Shown: positions 1 through 6,052 of the stretch, in pieces | Layout: every line of letters starts with the position of its first letter | Position numbering within the stretch: position 1 is the first letter of the stretch | Origin: Eubacteriales Family XIII. Incertae Sedis bacterium | Lineage (GTDB): Bacteria; Bacillota; Clostridia; Peptostreptococcales; Anaerovoracaceae | Length of the DNA: 7,080 bases | Direction of reading: 5' to 3' | Assembly (NCBI GenBank): GCA_031263335.1 | Contig: JAISGB010000198.1 | Span: 1 to 7,080 of the forward strand | The notes under the pieces: model-generated | Seen by the model: only the letters and a program-made list of their open reading frames with translations | What the model was told of the DNA's origin: nothing | Databases searched by the model: none | Program-made: the position numbers and the translations under genes

Positions 1-338
1 AGTTGCGCGACGATCTGTTGGATTGCGGTTTGCCTTCGGACGACAAGAAGCCGATCTACCAGGATCTCCTGCGCGGCGTCTATACCCTTCCCGTCCTGTA
101 CGCGGCGCGGCGCAATCCCGGCGCGCGATTCTTTGATCTGATCGCGAAGCACCGCAAGGAACGGACGGATCTGATCCAGATCATCGCCCGCGTGGAGGAG
201 AGCGGGGGCTTCCGCTACACGAAGGGACGGATGGAGGAATATACCGAGCGCGCGTTGGACGCGTTGCAAGGGTTGCCGGACATCGAGGAACGGGACGTCT
301 TGGCCAAAACGGTTTTGGATTTGAATCGGGCGGTGTGA
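1..338 (+). CDS. Polyprenyl diphosphate synthase (trans-isoprenyl diphosphate synthase), C-terminal part, 5' end outside window
   Basis: This is the last third of an all-trans polyprenyl synthase; 111 complete codons are visible and the gene begins before base 1. The enzyme condenses isopentenyl diphosphate units onto an allylic diphosphate to make the long side chain of quinones or other prenyl lipids. The first visible residues, LRDDLLD, are the second aspartate-rich motif, which binds Mg2+-diphosphate (family knowledge). After it come KKPIYQDLLRGVYTLPVLYA, matching the family's K-x-x-x-x-DL-x-x-G-x-x-TLP block, and a helical tail containing ESGG and a Y-x-x-x-AL pattern that is also usual. 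Chain length cannot be judged because the first DDxxD region is missing. The frame ends with TGA at 336-338, 43 bases before hdrC on the same strand, so co-transcription is likely. With the prenyltransferase at the other end of the window it suggests quinone synthesis; a DmkB/HepT-like role is inference. Confidence 0.88.
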   Translation, partial: LRDDLLDCGLPSDDKKPIYQDLLRGVYTLPVLYAARRNPGARFFDLIAKHRKERTDLIQIIARVEESGGFRYTKGRMEEYTERALDALQGLPDIEERDVLAKTVLDLNRAV

Positions 339-343
339 AAACG

Positions 344-367
344 GGGCGCGCGCCGGGCGCGTCGCCC
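344..367 (+). other. Stable GC-only RNA hairpin in the intergenic spacer
   Basis: Bases 344-353 (GGGCGCGCGC) pair with 357-367. All ten pairs are G-C, with one bulged U at 362 and a three-base loop at 354-356. It lies between the polyprenyl synthase stop (338) and the hdrC Shine-Dalgarno (from 370). No T-run follows; the next bases are AAAGGTGG, so it does not look like an intrinsic terminator for plus-strand transcription. A role in transcript processing, stability of the downstream hdr message, or partial attenuation is possible but is inference. Random pairing in GC-rich sequence is the alternative. Confidence 0.5.
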
Positions 368-369
368 AA

Positions 370-377
370 AGGTGGAG
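370..377 (+). promoter_or_regulatory. Ribosome binding site of hdrC
   Basis: The sequence AGGTGGAG lies four bases upstream of the ATG at 382 and fixes that start. It directly abuts the foot of the hairpin at 344-367, so a folded hairpin would still leave the site exposed. Confidence 0.7.
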
Positions 378-381
378 CCAT

Positions 382-915
382 ATGGAAAACGAAAGACTGA
401 ACCAACTGATGGAACGGGCGGGCGTACGCCAATACGATTGCTACCAATGCGGGAAATGCAGCGGCGGCTGTCCGATGGCGCACGTGATGGACCTCAAACC
501 GAGGGGCGTCATGCGTTGCGCGCAGATCGGTTCCCTTCGCCGCATCTTGGAGAGCAATACGATCTGGCTCTGCACGGGTTGCCACACCTGCGCAGAACGT
601 TGCCCGCACGACGTGGACATACCCGCCGTGATCGAGGAAATGCGCTACGAAGCGGCGGCCGAGGGTCTTACGCGTCGGGATTCCAAGGTGCTGAACGAGG
701 TATTCCTCGCGAACATCCGCATGTTCGGCAAGAACCATGAGATGCTTTTGGCCGGGCTGTACAACATGCTCACGCTGAAACCGTTGCAGGATATGGCGAG
801 CTTGCCCCATATGTACAAGAATAAATTGCTCAAGCTGTTGCCCAAGGAACCGAAGAACCTCACGGAGATCGAAGCGTTGGTGAAACGGGCCGAGAAATGG
901 AGGGGGCTGAAATGA
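382..915 (+). CDS. hdrC: Heterodisulfide reductase-like subunit C (HdrC), two [4Fe-4S] ferredoxin-type protein
   Basis: This 177-residue protein has the usual HdrC length and layout. Two classical [4Fe-4S] motifs are present: C20-x2-C23-x2-C26-x3-C30-P and C64-x2-C67-x2-C70-x3-C74-P. A C-terminal helical, basic stretch without cysteines follows and has the character of a subunit-docking tail. No signal peptide or membrane segment is seen, so it should be cytoplasmic, unlike the membrane-bound HdrDE type. In Hdr complexes HdrC wires the HdrA flavin to the HdrB active site. The start ATG has the good ribosome binding site at 370-377. The end overlaps the hdrB start (ATGA, 912-915), suggesting translational coupling. 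With hdrB and hdrA directly following, the assignment is secure; the electron-carrier role is family knowledge. Confidence 0.95.
   Translation: MENERLNQLMERAGVRQYDCYQCGKCSGGCPMAHVMDLKPRGVMRCAQIGSLRRILESNTIWLCTGCHTCAERCPHDVDIPAVIEEMRYEAAAEGLTRRDSKVLNEVFLANIRMFGKNHEMLLAGLYNMLTLKPLQDMASLPHMYKNKLLKLLPKEPKNLTEIEALVKRAEKWRGLK
901..906 (+). promoter_or_regulatory. Ribosome binding site that decides the hdrB start
   Basis: AGGGGG lies five bases before the ATG at 912. This favours 912 over the in-frame ATG at 897, which would place the purine block inside the coding sequence and adds only five residues (MEGAE) lacking family similarity. Confidence 0.65.
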
Positions 916-1796
916 GGAAGTATTCCTATTTCCCCGGCTGTTCGATGGAAAGCACCGCAAAACCGTACAGGCTCGCGACGGAATACGTGATGGGCAAGCT
1001 CGGGATCGGGCTCGTTGAGATCGAGGATTGGAATTGTTGCGGCGCCACATCGGGGCATACGCTGAGCGAGGCGCTCGGATTGGCGCTTCCCGCCAGATCC
1101 CTCGCGTTGGCCGAAAAGCGCAATCCCGAACTCGACATCCTGACCGGTTGCGCCTCCTGCTACGCGCGGCTCCGATTGGCGATGTACAAGGCGCGCACGG
1201 ACGAACGGGCGAAATACATCATCGAAAAGACCATCGACATGCCCTATGCGGCCGCGCGGGAGGTGTACAATTTCCTCGACGTGTTCTCCCTGCCGGACGT
1301 GCGGGAAGGGATCGCGGAGCGCGTCGTCCGGAAGCTCACGGGACTGAAGGCCGCCTGCTATTACGGTTGCCTGAACGTGCGGCCGGCCGAGGTGACGGGG
1401 GCGCCGGATCGCGAAAACCCGACGAGCATGGACGAGATCGTCGCGCTGACCGGGGCGGAACCCGTGGACTGGGCCTTCAAGGCCGAATGTTGCGGCGCGG
1501 CGCACCAGAACGACGCGGCGTCCGCTTCGCGGGCATTGCCGCATCGAATCCTGCGGGACGCGCAGTCGAACGGGGCGGAGGCCATCGTCACCGCCTGCCC
1601 CATGTGCAATCTGAACCTGGAGATGCGGCAGGACGGGTACGTGAACCGGACGGGGATGGATCGGATACCCGTATTCTCCCTGTCGGAATTGTTGGCGGTG
1701 GCGATGGGCGCGTCGGCCAAACGCATCGCCTTGGAGGCGCACTATGTACCGTCCGCGGCCGTACTGGCCCGGGCATTGAGAAGAAAGGACGCTTGA
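912..1796 (+). CDS. hdrB: Heterodisulfide reductase-like subunit B (HdrB), two CCG domains
   Basis: This 294-residue protein is the disulfide-reducing subunit of HdrABC complexes. It has two CCG domains, both with all cysteines: C10, C42-C43-G, C80-x2-C83 in the first half, and C153, C193-C194-G, C229-x2-C232 in the second. In the structurally known HdrB each such set of five cysteines binds a non-cubane [4Fe-4S] cluster where a heterodisulfide is cleaved. Conservation of all ten predicts a catalytically competent protein. Signature stretches include YFPGC near the N terminus and YYGCLNVRP before the second CCG. The start at 912 overlaps the hdrC stop. HdrA begins after a one-base gap. The substrate in a bacterium cannot be CoM-S-S-CoB unless the organism makes these thiols; DsrC-type or low-molecular-weight disulfides are candidates, and nothing in the window tells which. 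Confidence 0.96.
   Translation: MRKYSYFPGCSMESTAKPYRLATEYVMGKLGIGLVEIEDWNCCGATSGHTLSEALGLALPARSLALAEKRNPELDILTGCASCYARLRLAMYKARTDERAKYIIEKTIDMPYAAAREVYNFLDVFSLPDVREGIAERVVRKLTGLKAACYYGCLNVRPAEVTGAPDRENPTSMDEIVALTGAEPVDWAFKAECCGAAHQNDAASASRALPHRILRDAQSNGAEAIVTACPMCNLNLEMRQDGYVNRTGMDRIPVFSLSELLAVAMGASAKRIALEAHYVPSAAVLARALRRKDA
1784..1789 (+). promoter_or_regulatory. Ribosome binding site of hdrA
   Basis: AAAGGA lies inside the end of hdrB, eight bases before the GTG start at 1798. It supports a GTG start immediately behind the hdrB TGA (1794-1796). Confidence 0.6.
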
Positions 1797-1797
1797 C

Positions 1798-3777
1798 GTG
1801 AGCAAGATAGGGGTATTTGTCTGCCATTGCGGCACGAACATCGCAAACACCGTCGACGTCGAACGCGCCGTCGCATCGGCCCGCGAACTGCCGGGCGTGG
1901 CGTTTGCTTCGGAATACAAGTACATGTGTTCGGAACCGGGGCAACAGATGATCAAGGACGCGATCGAGGAATACGGACTCGACCGCGTCGTCATCGCCTC
2001 CTGTTCCCCGCGCATGCACGAGACGACCTTCCGCAAGATGCTGAAGGACACGAAGGTCAATCCGTACATGTTGGAGATCGCGAACATCCGGGAACAATGC
2101 TCTTGGGTGCATACGGATAAGGCGAAGGCGACGGAGAAGGCCATCCGCCTGATCCGGATGTCCGTCGCGAAAGCCGCGCGGGACGAGCCGCTCTTCGCGT
2201 CCTCGATCCCCATCGAGAAGCGCGCCCTCGTGATCGGCGGAGGGATAGCCGGGATACAGGCCGCCTTGGACATCGCGGACGCCGGCCATGAGGTGGCCTT
2301 GCTCGAACGGGAGCCGTCCATCGGCGGGAAGATGGCGATGTTGGACAAAACCTTTCCGACCTTGGACTGTTCCGCCTGCATCAGCACGCCGAAGATGGTG
2401 GACGCGGGCGCCCATCCCAACATCAAGTTGCTCACCTCCTGCGAGGTGGTCAAAACGGAAGGATACATCGGGAACTTCCAAGTCACGATCCGTCGGAACG
2501 CCCGCTATGTCAACCACGATATCTGCACGGGCTGCGGCCTGTGCGAGACCAAATGCCCCGTAAAGACGGACAGCGAATTCAACCACGGGCTTTCGAAGCG
2601 GCCCGCGATATACAAGCTCTTTCCGCAGGCCGTCCCCTCAAAACCCGTGATCGACAAGAACAGTTGCCTGAAGCTGACAAAGGGGAAATGCGGCGTATGC
2701 GAGAAGGTATGCCCCCTCGGTTGCATAGACTACGCGGACGAGGACAGGGAGTTCACGGAGACCTTCGGGGCGATCGTGTTCGCGACGGGCTACGAGCTGA
2801 TCGACTGGACGGCGCTCTACGGCGAATACGGCGGGGGCCGCTATCCCGACATGCTGACGGGCCTGCAGTTCGAGCGTCTCGTGAACGCGTCCGGACCGAC
2901 CGAAGGCCACATCGTGCGCCCCTCCGACGGGAAGGAACCCAAGACCGTCGCCATCGTAAAGTGCGTCGGCTCTCGGGATCCCAAGAAGGGCAAGAGCTAT
3001 TGCTCCCGCGCGTGTTGCATGTACGCGGCGAAGCACGCCCATCAGATATTGGACAAACTGCCGGGGACGCGCGTGTTCATCTTCTACATCGATGTGCGCA
3101 CGCCGGGCAAGGGCTACGAGGAATTTTACGATCAGACCCGCAAGGACGGGGCGATCTACGTGCGCGGACGGATCTCGAAGATATACAAGGACGGCGACAA
3201 ATTGGTCTGCAACGGTGAGGACACCCTGCTCGGCAAACAGGTCAAGGTCATGGCGGACATGGTCGTGTTGGAGACCGCCATGACGCCGTCGTCCGGCATC
3301 GAGGAACTCGCGACCATGTTCGGCGTCGCCCGCGATGTGAACGATTGGATACAGGAAGCCCATCCCAAGTTGCGTCCCGTGGAGACACAGGTCGGCGGGG
3401 TATTCCTCGCGGGGACCTGCCAGGGTCCGCGCGACATCCCGGATACGGTGGCGCACGCGTCCGCCGCAGCCGCGAAGGTCGTCAGCCTGCTGAACAAATC
3501 CGAGATGGAGACGTCGCCGATGATCTCCGTCGTGCGCCGCGAGCACTGTTGCGGTTGCGGCGCCTGCGAGAAGATCTGCCCCTATACGGCGATCACGCTC
3601 GAGGAGATCGACGACCGGGTCGGCGCGAAACGCGTCAAGCGCCCGATCGCATCGGTCAACTCGGGTCTGTGCCAAGGTTGCGGCGCCTGCACCGCCGCGT
3701 GCAGGACGGGCGCGATCGATCTGCTTGGATTCCGCAACGCCCAGATATTGGAGGAGGTGGACGCGCTGTGTCTGTGA
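1798..3777 (+). CDS. hdrA: Heterodisulfide reductase-like subunit A (HdrA), FAD- and multi-[4Fe-4S] bifurcation core
   Basis: This 659-residue protein has full methanogen-type HdrA length. The N-terminal domain carries C9/C11 (VCHCGTNI), C44, C69 and C101, candidates for its own cluster. A thioredoxin-reductase-like FAD domain starts with GGGIAG at 147-152 and E170. It continues through TFPTLDCSACISTPKM (C191, C194), ATGY at 329-332, C389 (CVGSRD) and C402/C406/C407 (YCSRACCMY). Two ferredoxin motifs are inserted: C243-C246-C249-C253 and C290-C298-C301-C305. A C-terminal two-cluster ferredoxin has C584-C587-C590-C594 and C625-C628-C631-C635. In methanogens the HdrA flavin bifurcates electrons between ferredoxin and the heterodisulfide; the same is inferred here. 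The last motif has Arg instead of Pro after its fourth cysteine. FlxD is a separate gene overlapping the end by 10 bases, not fused as in some relatives. Cytoplasmic; no transmembrane segments. Confidence 0.96.
   Translation: MSKIGVFVCHCGTNIANTVDVERAVASARELPGVAFASEYKYMCSEPGQQMIKDAIEEYGLDRVVIASCSPRMHETTFRKMLKDTKVNPYMLEIANIREQCSWVHTDKAKATEKAIRLIRMSVAKAARDEPLFASSIPIEKRALVIGGGIAGIQAALDIADAGHEVALLEREPSIGGKMAMLDKTFPTLDCSACISTPKMVDAGAHPNIKLLTSCEVVKTEGYIGNFQVTIRRNARYVNHDICTGCGLCETKCPVKTDSEFNHGLSKRPAIYKLFPQAVPSKPVIDKNSCLKLTKGKCGVCEKVCPLGCIDYADEDREFTETFGAIVFATGYELIDWTALYGEYGGGRYPDMLTGLQFERLVNASGPTEGHIVRPSDGKEPKTVAIVKCVGSRDPKKGKSYCSRACCMYAAKHAHQILDKLPGTRVFIFYIDVRTPGKGYEEFYDQTRKDGAIYVRGRISKIYKDGDKLVCNGEDTLLGKQVKVMADMVVLETAMTPSSGIEELATMFGVARDVNDWIQEAHPKLRPVETQVGGVFLAGTCQGPRDIPDTVAHASAAAAKVVSLLNKSEMETSPMISVVRREHCCGCGACEKICPYTAITLEEIDDRVGAKRVKRPIASVNSGLCQGCGACTAACRTGAIDLLGFRNAQILEEVDALCL
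3752..3758 (+). promoter_or_regulatory. Strong ribosome binding site that decides the flxD start
   Basis: AGGAGGT is a full match to the anti-Shine-Dalgarno sequence. It lies inside the 3' end of hdrA, nine bases before GTG 3768. A second in-frame GTG at 3774 would be 15 bases away, so 3768 is preferred. Confidence 0.7.
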
Positions 3778-4220
3778 AAGAGACGAACGACCCCAAGATC
3801 ATCGCTTTTTGTTGCAATTGGTGTACCTACACGGGCGCCGATCTGGCGGGGCTGAACCGCTCGCACTACCCGGAGAACGTCCACATCGTCCGCGTACCCT
3901 GTTCCGGCCGCGTAAATCCGCAGTTCATCCTGCGGGCCTTCCGGAACGGTTGCGACGGCGTGATGGTCTGCGGTTGCCATCCGGGCGACTGCCATTATTC
4001 GACGGGCAATTACTTTACGCGGCGCAGATTCACGCTGATGAAACGGCTCTTGGAATACAACGGCATCGATCCGGGGCGCTTCCACGCCCGTTGGATCTCC
4101 GGTTCCGAAGCGGGGAAATTCCGGGATACCGCCGAGGAAGTCACGGCGATGGTCCGAAAGCTCGGGCCGAACACGCGATACCGCGAATACGCGCGAAGGG
4201 AGATGAGCGCCGATGAATGA
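3768..4220 (+). CDS. flxD: MvhD-family iron-sulfur subunit (hydrogenase delta-type), FlxD-like electron transfer to HdrA
   Basis: This 150-residue protein of the MvhD/FlpD family carries a [2Fe-2S] centre and passes electrons into HdrA. Family signatures are FCCNWCTYTGADLAG (C15, C16, C19), RVPCSGRV (C45) and CDGVMVCGCHPGDCHY (C62, C68, C70, C75), followed by a basic helical region with RRRFTLMKRLLEYNGI. In methanogens MvhD connects hydrogenase or formate dehydrogenase to HdrA. Here no hydrogenase subunits accompany it, and the partners downstream are Flx-type, so the source is probably NAD(P)H through FlxA. The start is GTG 3768, overlapping hdrA by 10 bases, with a perfect ribosome binding site. 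The end overlaps flxC by eight bases (ATGAATGA). The family is certain; the name flxD rests on context. Confidence 0.93.
   Translation: MSVKETNDPKIIAFCCNWCTYTGADLAGLNRSHYPENVHIVRVPCSGRVNPQFILRAFRNGCDGVMVCGCHPGDCHYSTGNYFTRRRFTLMKRLLEYNGIDPGRFHARWISGSEAGKFRDTAEEVTAMVRKLGPNTRYREYARREMSADE
4196..4203 (+). promoter_or_regulatory. Ribosome binding site of flxC
   Basis: AAGGGAGA, inside the 3' end of flxD, lies nine bases before ATG 4213. It supports that ATG, which overlaps the flxD stop. Confidence 0.6.
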
Positions 4221-5049
4221 CAACCTTGCGAAGATGCGGGAGGCCGCAAAACGCGCCCTCGAAAGCGGAGATGTGGGCTATGTGATCGGATGGGGCGCCA
4301 CGAAGTTCCCGGACAAGACCTCGCCCCTCTTCATGCGAAAACCCGAGGACGCGGAGCGGTTGGTCTGGAACGAGTACGCGATCCCCGGCATCGCGAAATA
4401 CCTCTTGGACGACCTGTACCCGGATAAGCCGATCGGGGTTTTCGTCAGGGGTTGCGACAGCCGCGCGATCAACCGCATGATGAAGGACAACCGGATCAAG
4501 CGCGAGAACCTCCGGCTCCTCGGGATACCGTGCGACGGCAAGGACGACGAGCGGTGTACGATCTGCCGAAACCGCAACCCCTTGGTCTACGACGAACTGC
4601 TCTGGGACGAGGCGCCTACGCCCGAGCCCAAGGATCGGTATTTCCGGGCAAACGCCGTCGAGGCCATGTCCGCCGACGGCAGATACGCGTATTGGTCGGA
4701 AGTCTTTGATCAATGCATCCGCTGTTACGCGTGCAGGAACATCTGCCCCGCGTGCAATTGCAAGGAGTGCTACGTCGATATGACCGCGACGGGCTTTCAG
4801 GGGAAACAGCACAGCCGATCGGACAATCTGATCTTCGGCGTGACGAGGGCCTTTCATGTCGGGGACCGTTGCATAGAATGCGGGGAATGCGAACGGGTCT
4901 GCCCGATGGGACTCCCGATCATGGGACAGACGCAGAAGATATTAAAGGACATCAATGAGTTGGTCGGGGATTACGAAAGCGGCGTCGACGCGGAGTCGGA
5001 GAACTACCTCGGCGTATTCGATCTCGACGACAAAGATGAGTTTATGTAG
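4213..5049 (+). CDS. flxC: FlxC-like 4Fe-4S dicluster protein with FrhB/HydB-like N-terminal domain
   Basis: This 278-residue cytoplasmic iron-sulfur protein probably relays electrons inside the Flx module. The N-terminal half lacks classical ferredoxin motifs but holds a domain recalling F420-hydrogenase beta/HydB-type proteins, with GVFVRGCDSRAINRM (C81) and then C107, C115 and C118, a possible extra cluster site. Two ferredoxin motifs follow: C168-x2-C171-x2-C174-x3-C178-P, immediately trailed by C181, C183 and C186, and C220-x2-C223-x2-C226-x3-C230-P. The C-terminal 40 residues are very acidic (YESGVDAESENYLGVFDLDD). The gene overlaps flxD by eight bases, and flxB starts ten bases after its stop. 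The layout mirrors FlxB, suggesting ancient duplication. No NAD or flavin motif is visible. The family is fairly clear; which of the two proteins corresponds to published FlxB or FlxC is inferred from order and similarity. Confidence 0.82.
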   Translation: MNDNLAKMREAAKRALESGDVGYVIGWGATKFPDKTSPLFMRKPEDAERLVWNEYAIPGIAKYLLDDLYPDKPIGVFVRGCDSRAINRMMKDNRIKRENLRLLGIPCDGKDDERCTICRNRNPLVYDELLWDEAPTPEPKDRYFRANAVEAMSADGRYAYWSEVFDQCIRCYACRNICPACNCKECYVDMTATGFQGKQHSRSDNLIFGVTRAFHVGDRCIECGECERVCPMGLPIMGQTQKILKDINELVGDYESGVDAESENYLGVFDLDDKDEFM

Positions 5050-5053
5050 AGGT
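5048..5053 (+). promoter_or_regulatory. Ribosome binding site that decides the flxB start
   Basis: AGAGGT begins within the flxC TAG codon (5047-5049) and lies six bases before ATG 5060. The in-frame ATGs at 4955 and 5036 lie inside flxC and add a Ser/Thr/Arg-rich out-of-frame-looking peptide, so they are rejected as starts. Confidence 0.65.
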
Positions 5054-5059
5054 TACTGC

Positions 5060-6052
5060 ATGAAAATCAAGAAGGACAAATTCAAGGACGCGCTCGCGTC
5101 GATCGCGAAAGAGGCCAAGGTATTCCTGCCGATGAAAGGCGTCTACGCGTCCGAATACAGGGTCTGGGACGGCGCAGGGGAGCCGTTTTTCGAGCGCAAC
5201 ACGGCCCTGCCGCCCAAGGAGCTTCTCTTCCCGCGCAGTGAACGGATGTATGAATACGACTTGAACGCGGGTACGGTGACCGAAGCGGCCCCCGACGAGA
5301 AGATCGTCATCGCCGGCATACGCCCCTGTGACGTGCGAAGCGTCGAGCATCTCGACAAGGTGTTCCTCGAATCGGAATACACGGACGTATATTACCGCGC
5401 CCGCCGCGAAAATCTGACGATGATCGCCTACGGTTGCGCGACGCCCGCCCCCACCTGTTTCTGCGATTCGATGGATGTCGTCCCGACCGACGCTCCGGGC
5501 GCAGACGTGGTCATGAACGACGCGGGAAATTCCTACGTCCTGACGGTGAACACCCCCAAAGGAGAGCATATCCGCGACCTGATCTCCTCCTTCCTCTCGG
5601 AGGGCAAAGCGGACGACGTCCCCGCCGTCTCCTGCTCCCTGAAGGTCGAGAAGCCGGACGATCTGCACAAACAATTGATCGCCCGCTTCGACGATCCGAT
5701 GTGGGAGACGCTGTCCGACGCGTGCTTGGGTTGCGGCTGTTGCAGCTACATATGTCCGACCTGTTATTGCTTCGACATCGGACGCGAGAACAGGGGAAAG
5801 ACGGGGACGGCGTTCCGGTGTTGGGATTCCTGCATGTTCTCGGATTACAGCAGGATGGCGGGCGGACACAATCCGCGCCCCACGAAGAAGGAACGTCTGC
5901 GAAACAGGTATTTGCACAAGCTCGCGTATTTCCCCGAGCGATACGGCACGTCGCTCTGCGTGGGATGCGGACGATGTATCGACAAATGCCCTGCCCGGCT
6001 CGATATCACGAATGTGCCCGACATCATTCAAGGGAGCGAATCCAATGGTTGA
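5060..6052 (+). CDS. flxB: FlxB-like 4Fe-4S dicluster protein, sulfhydrogenase beta (HydB)/AsrA family
   Basis: This 330-residue protein of the HydB/AsrA/FlxB family hands electrons between the FAD protein FlxA and the rest of the complex. The N-terminal domain includes IAGIRPCDVRSVEHLDKVF (C90) and YGCATPAPTCFCD (C126, C133, C135). The family's C-terminal block is well conserved: CLGCGCCSYICPTCYCFDI (C222, C225, C228, C232, then C235, C237), WDSCMFSDYSRMAGGHNPRP, RNRYLHKLAYFPE, and a second cluster CVGCGRCIDKCP (C300, C303, C306, C310). In archaeal sulfhydrogenase and in anaerobic sulfite reductase the homologous subunit always pairs with a FAD/NAD subunit, as here with FlxA downstream. The TGA overlaps the flxA start by eight bases. 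It is neither a hydrogenase nor a sulfite reductase itself; the catalytic subunits of those enzymes are absent. Confidence 0.88.
   Translation: MKIKKDKFKDALASIAKEAKVFLPMKGVYASEYRVWDGAGEPFFERNTALPPKELLFPRSERMYEYDLNAGTVTEAAPDEKIVIAGIRPCDVRSVEHLDKVFLESEYTDVYYRARRENLTMIAYGCATPAPTCFCDSMDVVPTDAPGADVVMNDAGNSYVLTVNTPKGEHIRDLISSFLSEGKADDVPAVSCSLKVEKPDDLHKQLIARFDDPMWETLSDACLGCGCCSYICPTCYCFDIGRENRGKTGTAFRCWDSCMFSDYSRMAGGHNPRPTKKERLRNRYLHKLAYFPERYGTSLCVGCGRCIDKCPARLDITNVPDIIQGSESNG
6030..6036 (+). promoter_or_regulatory. Ribosome binding site that decides the flxA start
   Basis: AAGGGAG, inside the end of flxB, lies eight bases before ATG 6045. The in-frame ATG at 6012 has no such site and adds eleven residues translated from flxB sequence. 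Confidence 0.65.

Noticed and set aside
344..367. The hairpin as an intrinsic terminator of the polyprenyl synthase gene
   Set aside because: There is no T-run downstream on the plus strand; AAAGGTGGAG, the hdrC ribosome binding site, follows at once. On the minus strand only a short TTTT follows, and no minus-strand gene ends there.
897..911. hdrB start at ATG 897
   Set aside because: ATG 912 has AGGGGG at a five-base distance and forms the ATGA overlap with the hdrC stop. The five extra residues from 897 do not resemble HdrB N termini.
645..2486. Very long open frame on the minus strand (613 codons), and other long minus-strand frames at 181-1050, 2638-3675, 5042-6031 and 6024-6905
   Set aside because: They lie antisense to hdrC, hdrB, hdrA, flxB and flxA, whose translations show clear family motifs. 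Their own translations are rich in Arg, His and Val without recognisable motifs. Long shadow frames are expected in GC-rich coding DNA.
382..4220. Methanogen origin (MvhADG-HdrABC)
   Set aside because: There is no mvhA/mvhG. The electron input is a FAD/NAD(P) protein. Strong Shine-Dalgarno sites and menaquinone-type prenyl genes point to a bacterium, although HdrABC itself resembles the methanogen enzyme.
4711..4758. Repeated TGC/TGT-rich stretches resembling DNA repeats, recurring through hdrC, hdrA, flxC and flxB
   Set aside because: They are the coding sequences of independent CxxCxxCxxxC ferredoxin motifs. Spacing and codons differ, and no direct repeat beyond the motif itself was seen.
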